NCBI RefSeq assembly: GCF_000737695.1
Contig: NZ_JPRM01000006.1
Coordinates: forward strand, 124,001-188,000
Source of the DNA: Flavobacterium hydatis
GTDB taxonomy: Bacteria; Bacteroidota; Bacteroidia; Flavobacteriales; Flavobacteriaceae
DNA length: 64,000 nucleotides
Reading direction: 5' to 3'
Shown: one piece after another, positions 58,774 through 64,000 of the stretch
How the letters are laid out: each line of letters begins with the position of its first letter
Position numbering within the stretch: position 1 is the stretch's first letter
The notes under the pieces: model-generated
Databases searched by the model: none
What the model was told of the DNA's origin: nothing
Seen by the model: the letters and a program-made list of their open reading frames with translations, nothing else
Program-made: the position numbers and the translations under genes

Positions 58774-60051
58774 ATGGAAGCACCATTAGCAGAACGTATA
58801 AGACCTCAGAAATTAGAAGACTATGTTAGCCAGAGTCATTTGGTTGGACCAAATGGTTCACTAACTCAACAAATAGCAAAAGGAATTATTCCTTCTTTGC
58901 TGTTTTGGGGACCTCCTGGAACTGGAAAAACAACTTTGGCACAAATCATAGCGCAAGAGTCTAAACGTCCTTTTTATATCTTAAGTGCTATAAATTCGGG
59001 GGTAAAAGACATTCGTGATGTTATCGAAAAAGCAAAACAAAGTGGCGGCTTATTTACAGCCAAAAATCCGATTTTGTTTATTGATGAGATTCATCGTTTT
59101 AGTAAATCGCAACAAGATTCACTTTTGGCAGCTGTCGAAAAAGGTTGGATAACACTTATTGGTGCAACTACCGAAAACCCGAGTTTCGAGGTAATTCCCG
59201 CTTTACTTTCCCGATGTCAAGTTTATATTTTGAATGCTTTTACAAAAAGTGATTTAGAATTATTATTACATCGTGCCATGAAAACTGATGTTGTATTGGC
59301 ATCTAAAAAAATTGACTTAAAAGAAACCGAAGCTTTATTGAGGCTTTCTGGTGGTGATGGAAGAAAGTTATTAAACATTTTTGAATTGGTCATAAATGCA
59401 TCGCCAGATGATAAAATAACGATAACTAACGAACGTGTCTTCGAACTTGTACAACAGAACACTGTTTTGTATGACAAAAGTGGAGAACAACATTATGATA
59501 TTGTTTCGGCATTTATTAAATCAATACGCGGAAGTGATCCTAACGGTGCCGTTTACTGGTTAGCCAGAATGATTGAAGGTGGTGAAGATGTGAAATTTAT
59601 TGCACGAAGAATGCTTATTCTATCGAGTGAAGATATAGGAAATGCAAACCCTACTGCATTTATAATGGCTAACAATACTTTTCAGGCTGTTACTACAATT
59701 GGTTATCCCGAAAGTAGAATAATATTAAGTCAGTGTGCAATTTATTTGGCTACATCGCCAAAAAGTAATGCATCTTATATGGCAATTGGTAACGCACAAC
59801 AGTTGGTAAAACAAACTGGAGATTTGCCTGTACCAATTCATTTGCGCAACGCTCCAACAAAATTAATGAAGGAGTTAGGTTATGGTGATGATTATAAATA
59901 TTCGCATGATTATGCAAATAATTTTGCAGAACAAGAGTTTCTGCCAGACGCATTATCTGAGACTGTAATATATAATCCCGGCAACAATTCTAGAGAGAAT
60001 AGCAACCGGGAATTTTTGAGAAATCGTTGGAAAGATAAATACGGGTATTAA
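58774..60051 (+). CDS. rarA: Replication-associated recombination protein A (MgsA/RarA AAA+ ATPase)
   Basis: A 425-residue AAA+ ATPase: [21 protein letters not shown] at the N-terminus, Walker [10 protein letters not shown] at residues 46-54, Walker [11 protein letters not shown] near 101-110, sensor region [19 protein letters not shown], and the C-terminal tetramerisation domain with [27 protein letters not shown]. RarA acts at stalled replication forks with SSB and RecA. It is a single gene on the plus strand. Confidence 0.95.
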   Translation: MEAPLAERIRPQKLEDYVSQSHLVGPNGSLTQQIAKGIIPSLLFWGPPGTGKTTLAQIIAQESKRPFYILSAINSGVKDIRDVIEKAKQSGGLFTAKNPILFIDEIHRFSKSQQDSLLAAVEKGWITLIGATTENPSFEVIPALLSRCQVYILNAFTKSDLELLLHRAMKTDVVLASKKIDLKETEALLRLSGGDGRKLLNIFELVINASPDDKITITNERVFELVQQNTVLYDKSGEQHYDIVSAFIKSIRGSDPNGAVYWLARMIEGGEDVKFIARRMLILSSEDIGNANPTAFIMANNTFQAVTTIGYPESRIILSQCAIYLATSPKSNASYMAIGNAQQLVKQTGDLPVPIHLRNAPTKLMKELGYGDDYKYSHDYANNFAEQEFLPDALSETVIYNPGNNSRENSNREFLRNRWKDKYGY

Positions 60052-60067
60052 CTCCGTATAAAATAGT

Positions 60068-60826
60068 TTAGAATTTTACAATTACTTTTTCTGAAACTAG
60101 TTTATCATTTTTATAGTATTCAAAATACCATTCGTTGTCTTTTGCATTTAATGAACCTTGAATATCTCCTTTTATAGCAATGAAAGAATCTGGACGAGAC
60201 GTTTTCATTAATTTCATAACTACTTTAGGTGTTTTATCGATTAATTGATAACCTGTTTCTGTAGGTTGTGCATACAATAAATTAGGATCATTACTATTTA
60301 CAACTGAGTTAACAACAGCAGCACTTGTTGTTACCGCAACAGGGGCAACTGCAACTTGATTATTTACTGAAGTCTGGTTATTATTCATAGCTCCTGATGC
60401 TTTTTTGCCATTGTACTTATAATGTAAAGCATTTATTGATAAAAAAGCTTGATTTAAAGCTTCGGCATATGCCCCATCAAAATCTTTTATTTTACTTTTC
60501 CCTATCTCTGATGTAAAAACTATTTTTCCGTAACAATCTTTAAATGTTACATATAGTTTTGTTACCAGAAAACCATTATCTCTAACTACATCTACATTCA
60601 ATAATTCGCAACGGTTGTAATCTTGCGGAATTGCATCATTTGCATAAAATGCTTCGAAACCTGCTTTATTTAAATTAAACTTGGTAAGTGTAGCTAATCT
60701 GTATTGATTATCTGTCTTCATAAAATCATATTTCAACGGAATAATTACTGCTTTGTAATCATTCACTGACTGAGAAAAGCCATAGCTAGAAATAAATATA
60801 AGTAATAATAAGATTTTTGTTTTCAT
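60068..60826 (-). CDS. Hypothetical secreted protein
   Basis: A 252-residue protein with an N-terminal signal peptide (MKTKILLLLIFISSYGFSQ). The first part (VNDYKAVIIPLKYDFMKTDNQYRLATLTKFNLNKAGF, given by outline) resembles conserved flavobacterial proteins of unknown function; a low-complexity Asn/Val/Ala-rich linker near residues 148-180 separates it from a C-terminal domain. It is the last gene of the minus-strand run mpl-radC-yjjG, 4 bases after yjjG, and converges on rarA. I do not recognise a function. Confidence 0.72.
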   Translation of the reverse strand: MKTKILLLLIFISSYGFSQSVNDYKAVIIPLKYDFMKTDNQYRLATLTKFNLNKAGFEAFYANDAIPQDYNRCELLNVDVVRDNGFLVTKLYVTFKDCYGKIVFTSEIGKSKIKDFDGAYAEALNQAFLSINALHYKYNGKKASGAMNNNQTSVNNQVAVAPVAVTTSAAVVNSVVNSNDPNLLYAQPTETGYQLIDKTPKVVMKLMKTSRPDSFIAIKGDIQGSLNAKDNEWYFEYYKNDKLVSEKVIVKF

Positions 60827-60830
60827 AATT

Positions 60831-61523
60831 TTATAAGTAATTTTTAAGTTCTAATAAATGGTTTATTTGTTTAATGTTATGTTCCGCTTCTACTTTTTTA
60901 TCATTGAAGAAAATCGCATCAAGTCCAGCGTTTAAAGCTCCTTGAACATCGGCATCTAAACAATCTCCAATCATGATACTATTTTCTTTTTTAGAATTAG
61001 CAGAATTCAATGCATACTCAAAAATAATAGGATTTGGCTTCTTTACCCCAGCCTTTTCAGAATTTGTTATTGTCTGAAAGTATGTTTCAATATTAGAATT
61101 TGTTATTTTCTTATACTGAACTTCTGCAAATCCGTTTGTAATGATATGCAATCTGTATTTATCTTTTAAATACTCTAGAATTTCAATTGCTCCATCAAAA
61201 AGATAATTATTTAATGGCAGTAACTGAATATACTCTTCGGCCATTTCATCTATTGATGCATCTGAAACAACATAATCTAAAGCATCAAAAGTATGTTTTA
61301 GTCTATTATAACGTAATTCTACATGCGAAATCTTATCGTTTTGATACAATTTCCAACAAGCTTGATTTATTGGAATATACTTTTCTATAAAAGCATTAAT
61401 TTCAATTGTCGGGTGATTTTTTTTCAAAATAGCTTCGAATGCTAACTCTGAGTTTTTATCAAAATCCCAAAGCGTATGATCTAAATCAAAAAAAACATCT
61501 GTAATTATGGTATTATTTTTCAT
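60831..61523 (-). CDS. yjjG: YjjG-family HAD phosphatase / noncanonical pyrimidine nucleotidase
   Basis: A 230-residue HAD hydrolase: the nucleophile motif FFDLDHTLWDFD (Asp13, Asp15), motif II ITNGFAEVQ, motif III Lys in EKAGVKKPNP, and motif IV MIGDCLDADVQGALNAG. The WDFDKN continuation and cap domain match the YjjG family, which hydrolyses nucleoside 5'-monophosphates including noncanonical pyrimidines. It starts 2 bases after the radC stop. House-cleaning of modified nucleotides fits its DNA-repair neighbour, but this link is inference. Confidence 0.87.
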   Translation of the reverse strand: MKNNTIITDVFFDLDHTLWDFDKNSELAFEAILKKNHPTIEINAFIEKYIPINQACWKLYQNDKISHVELRYNRLKHTFDALDYVVSDASIDEMAEEYIQLLPLNNYLFDGAIEILEYLKDKYRLHIITNGFAEVQYKKITNSNIETYFQTITNSEKAGVKKPNPIIFEYALNSANSKKENSIMIGDCLDADVQGALNAGLDAIFFNDKKVEAEHNIKQINHLLELKNYL

Positions 61524-61525
61524 TC

Positions 61526-62221
61526 TTAAAAAATTCCTTCGTCTAAAAAACTGTAATATCCAGTTTCGATAATTATAATATGATCTAACACTTTAATATC
61601 TAAGCTTTCACCTGCCAATTTAAGCTTTTTTGTAATTTGTTTATCAGCTTCGCTAGGATTTAATCCTCCTGAAGGATGATTGTGACATAAAATCAGTGAG
61701 GTTGCTCCTATCTCTAATGCCATCTTAAAGACTAAACGAACATCTACCAGCGTGCCGGTAATTCCTCCTTTACTCAATTGAGATTTTGAAATAACTTTAT
61801 TTGAGTTATTCAAAAATATAATCCAAAACTCTTCATGCGGTAATTCGCCAATGATAGGCTGCATGATTTCAAAAACTATTTTACTCGATGTAATCTTGAT
61901 TAAATCAGCAACATCTTCTGCCCTTCTGCGTCGTCCTAATTCGGTTGCAGCAATTATAGAAATAGCTTTAGCCTCTCCTATTCCTTTAAAACCTATTAAT
62001 TGCGTGATAGATAATTTGCCTAAAGTATTAAGATTATTATCTACACTGGAGAGAATTCTTTTACTCAAATCTACCGCCGATTCGTTTTTGCTTCCTGAAC
62101 CAATCAAAATAGCGATTAGTTCAGCATCACTTAAAATATCTTTGCCTTTTAGCATCAATTTTTCACGTGGTTTATCGTCTTCGGACCAATTGGATATAGA
62201 TAAAAAAGAACTTTCTTCCAT
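61526..62221 (-). CDS. radC: RadC family JAB-domain protein
   Basis: A 231-residue protein with an N-terminal helix-hairpin-helix (LIGFKGIGEAKAISIIAA) and a JAB/MPN metalloprotease-like domain with the JAMM motif HNHPSGGLNPSEAD (His180, His182, Asp193). It was once thought to be a DNA-repair factor; the E. coli evidence has been withdrawn or reinterpreted, and the function remains uncertain. It lies 5 bases after mpl and 2 bases before yjjG, pointing to one transcript. Confidence 0.93.
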   Translation of the reverse strand: MEESSFLSISNWSEDDKPREKLMLKGKDILSDAELIAILIGSGSKNESAVDLSKRILSSVDNNLNTLGKLSITQLIGFKGIGEAKAISIIAATELGRRRRAEDVADLIKITSSKIVFEIMQPIIGELPHEEFWIIFLNNSNKVISKSQLSKGGITGTLVDVRLVFKMALEIGATSLILCHNHPSGGLNPSEADKQITKKLKLAGESLDIKVLDHIIIIETGYYSFLDEGIF

Positions 62222-62226
62222 TAACG

Positions 62227-63588
62227 TTATAGTATTGTAATTAATCCCTTTACATCATCAAAGTTCAAACCACCGTAATTTCCCGAACTCATTAATAACA
62301 ATGCCGAATTTTCTAGATTTAAATTGAATAAATAATCTTTAAAGTCTTTTGGGTTTGTATAGATAATCAAATCTTTACGATTAAAAGCTGTCGCGATTTG
62401 CTCGTAAGTTACCTCTTCTAATTGTTTTATTTTTACTGCATCTGGCGAATAAAAAACTACAGCAACATCTGCGTATTCTAAAGCTCCTTCATATTCTTTT
62501 AAGAAATCCGCATTTAAACTACTATAGGTGTGTAACTCTAAACAAGCTATTAATGTACGATTTGGGTATTGTTCTTTTACCGCTTTTGTTGTTGCAGCAA
62601 CTTTACTTGGTGAATGTGCAAAATCTTTATAAGCAACTTTATCCTTTGTTTCTGCAATTTTCTCTAAACGTTTAGAAGCTCCTTTAAAACTAGCAATTGC
62701 TTCATAAAAATCAGCTTCATCTACACCCATATTTTGGCAAATCCATTTTGCCCCAGCTAAGTTATTTAAGTTATGAGCTCCAAAAACTTCTATAGGCATA
62801 TTCCCTTCTGGAGTTTCAAGAAGTGTTACTCCGTCGCTTACCGTATAATTTGGTGTCTGATATGGTAATTTTCTTATTGGGTTCGTAGCCGCTTCTGCCA
62901 CACGTTTCACTTCCGAGTCATCTTCATTATAAACCAATATTCCTCCGTTTGTAATTTTTTCGATAAAAATTTCAAATTGCTCTACATAGTTCTCATAAGT
63001 AGGAAAAACATTGATATGATCCCAAGCAATTCCAGAAATCAAAGCAATGTTTGGTTGATATAAATGAAACTTTGGTCTTCTGTCTATTGGTGAAGATAAA
63101 TACTCATCTCCTTCCAGAACCATAAAATCATTCTCTTCGGTAAGATGCACCATAGTATCAAATCCTTCTAATTGTGCACCAACCATATAATCGACCTCGA
63201 TATTATGATAATGCATTACGTGCAAAATCATCGAAGTAATTGTAGTTTTTCCGTGAGAACCTCCAATAACAACACGTGTTTTATTCTTTGATTGTTCGTA
63301 TAAAAACTCTGGATAAGAATAAATTTTCAATCCTAATTCTTGAGCTTTTAGTAATTCTGGATTATCTGCCTTAGCATGCATTCCTAAAATTACAGCCTCG
63401 ATATCTGAAGTAATTTTTTCAGGAAACCAACCCATTTCCAGAGGCAAAATTCCTTTTTTCTCCAAGCGTGATTTCGAAGGTTCAAAAATCGCATCATCAC
63501 TTCCTGTTACTTGATATCCTTTATTGTGTAATGCTAATGCCAGATTGTGCATTGCACTCCCACCTATGGCGATAAAATGTGTTCTCAT
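62227..63588 (-). CDS. mpl: UDP-N-acetylmuramate:tripeptide ligase Mpl
   Basis: A 453-residue Mur ligase: an N-terminal UDP-binding domain (HFIAIGGSAMHNLALALHNKGY), the ATP-binding GGSHGKTT motif at residues 109-116, and a C-terminal domain with DFAHSPSKVAATTKAV. The dipeptide-type N-terminus (GSAMHNLA rather than MurC's GIGGIGMSG) marks it as the peptidoglycan-recycling ligase Mpl, which joins recycled L-Ala-D-Glu-mesoDAP to UDP-MurNAc. MurC is the nearest alternative. It heads a minus-strand run with radC and yjjG. Confidence 0.88.
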   Translation of the reverse strand: MRTHFIAIGGSAMHNLALALHNKGYQVTGSDDAIFEPSKSRLEKKGILPLEMGWFPEKITSDIEAVILGMHAKADNPELLKAQELGLKIYSYPEFLYEQSKNKTRVVIGGSHGKTTITSMILHVMHYHNIEVDYMVGAQLEGFDTMVHLTEENDFMVLEGDEYLSSPIDRRPKFHLYQPNIALISGIAWDHINVFPTYENYVEQFEIFIEKITNGGILVYNEDDSEVKRVAEAATNPIRKLPYQTPNYTVSDGVTLLETPEGNMPIEVFGAHNLNNLAGAKWICQNMGVDEADFYEAIASFKGASKRLEKIAETKDKVAYKDFAHSPSKVAATTKAVKEQYPNRTLIACLELHTYSSLNADFLKEYEGALEYADVAVVFYSPDAVKIKQLEEVTYEQIATAFNRKDLIIYTNPKDFKDYLFNLNLENSALLLMSSGNYGGLNFDDVKGLITIL

Positions 63589-63632
63589 TTTAGTTTGTTC
63601 GGTTATTCGTTTATTTATTATTGGTCAGTTAA

Positions 63633-64000
63633 TTAGTGCTGATTCTGTTTGTATTCTTCCAAAATCGTTTTGGCCTTTTCAGGCTGATTCATTTTTTTCT
63701 GATACAAATTAGCAAGCATTAAATAACTGGCTTTTGATTTACTTACAATGATGGCATGTTTATATTGTCGTTCAGCATCCAAATATCTTTTAAAATATTC
63801 ATCGATATGCCCTCTTGACAAATAACCATCTATCGGTGAAAGTTTTAACAATTCATCCGAATATTTTAAAGCTTTAGTCTGACTACCTCCCGCAATTCCT
63901 GGCAGTTGCAAATTTAATTCTATAAGCGCCCAACGTGCTTCTATATGTTTAGAGTCTAGTACAATTGCTTGCTCAAATGAACCTCTTACTTCATCTATCA
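63633..64000 (-). CDS. TPR-repeat protein, cut by the window edge
   Basis: The frame is open from its stop at 63633 to the right edge; the start lies outside the window. The visible residues read VRGSFEQAIVLDSKHIEARWAL, then GYLSRGHIDEYFKRYLDAERQYKHAIIVSKSKASYLMLANLYQKK (quoted in outline), at least two tetratricopeptide repeats with the usual spacing of Ala/Tyr/Leu positions. It ends in EEYKQNQH. TPR modules hold protein partners; the partner cannot be named from this fragment. A 44-base gap separates it from mpl, so cotranscription is possible. Confidence 0.72.
   Translation of the reverse strand, partial: IDEVRGSFEQAIVLDSKHIEARWALIELNLQLPGIAGGSQTKALKYSDELLKLSPIDGYLSRGHIDEYFKRYLDAERQYKHAIIVSKSKASYLMLANLYQKKMNQPEKAKTILEEYKQNQH

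Noticed and set aside
60034..60060. ATACGG/CCGTAT inverted repeat at the end of rarA as a terminator
   Set aside because: Six base pairs overlapping the stop codon with a 9-base loop and no T run; too weak to call.

Overview
The window is a stretch of chromosome from a member of the Bacteroidota, very probably a Flavobacterium. The supporting signs are the strong AT bias, SusC/SusD pairs, a UpxY-type NusG paralog in a polysaccharide locus, promoter-like TAnnTTTG boxes (several with TTG 19-23 bases upstream), and two copies of an intergenic element that resembles the Flavo-1 RNA motif. No tRNA, rRNA, CRISPR array, phage or insertion sequence was seen.

Region 1 (1-18.2 kb, minus strand) is an exopolysaccharide/capsule locus. 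It reads from right to left: Wza-like lipoprotein, Wzc-like tyrosine autokinase, WbpP-type UDP-GlcNAc 4-epimerase, a eukaryote-type UDP-glucose dehydrogenase, a UpxY/NusG-like antiterminator, then a terminator and a structured leader, then a TviB/WbpA-type dehydrogenase, GDP-mannose pyrophosphorylase, RmlB, a multi-SLBB export protein, a second Wzz-type protein, a flippase, a glycosyltransferase, a hexapeptide acyltransferase and a DUF1919 protein. The locus runs off the left edge. It supplies UDP-GlcA, probably UDP-GalNAcA, GDP-Man and dTDP-4-keto-6-deoxyglucose, and carries two export/chain-length sets.

Region 2 (18.3-26.2 kb) holds housekeeping genes: recR, a CoA-binding protein, marC, two adjacent amidinotransferase-fold hydrolases (one a citrulline ureidase-like CtlX), gltA, eno and carA. 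Clear hairpin terminators separate several of these units.

Region 3 (26.4-43.7 kb, minus strand) is the contiguous str-S10-spc-alpha ribosomal supercluster from rpsL to rplQ, with fusA, secY, infA, rpmJ and rpoA. It has a well-formed promoter before rpsL and candidate internal promoters before rplC and rpsH. The two internal ones sit next to inverted repeats that may be autoregulatory RNA structures.

Region 4 (43.7-57.2 kb, plus strand) carries an Omp85-family protein, two SusC/SusD pairs, the rRNA methyltransferase RlmB and a DUF2490 protein. The second SusC gene is interrupted by an in-frame TAA at a conserved Tyr position, just after the export signal and most of the N-terminal domain. 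The two SusC genes share a nearly identical 58-base leader.

Region 5 (57.2-64 kb) holds a small secreted hypothetical, a rhomboid protease, rarA, and a minus-strand run mpl-radC-yjjG-hypothetical. A TPR gene is cut by the right edge.
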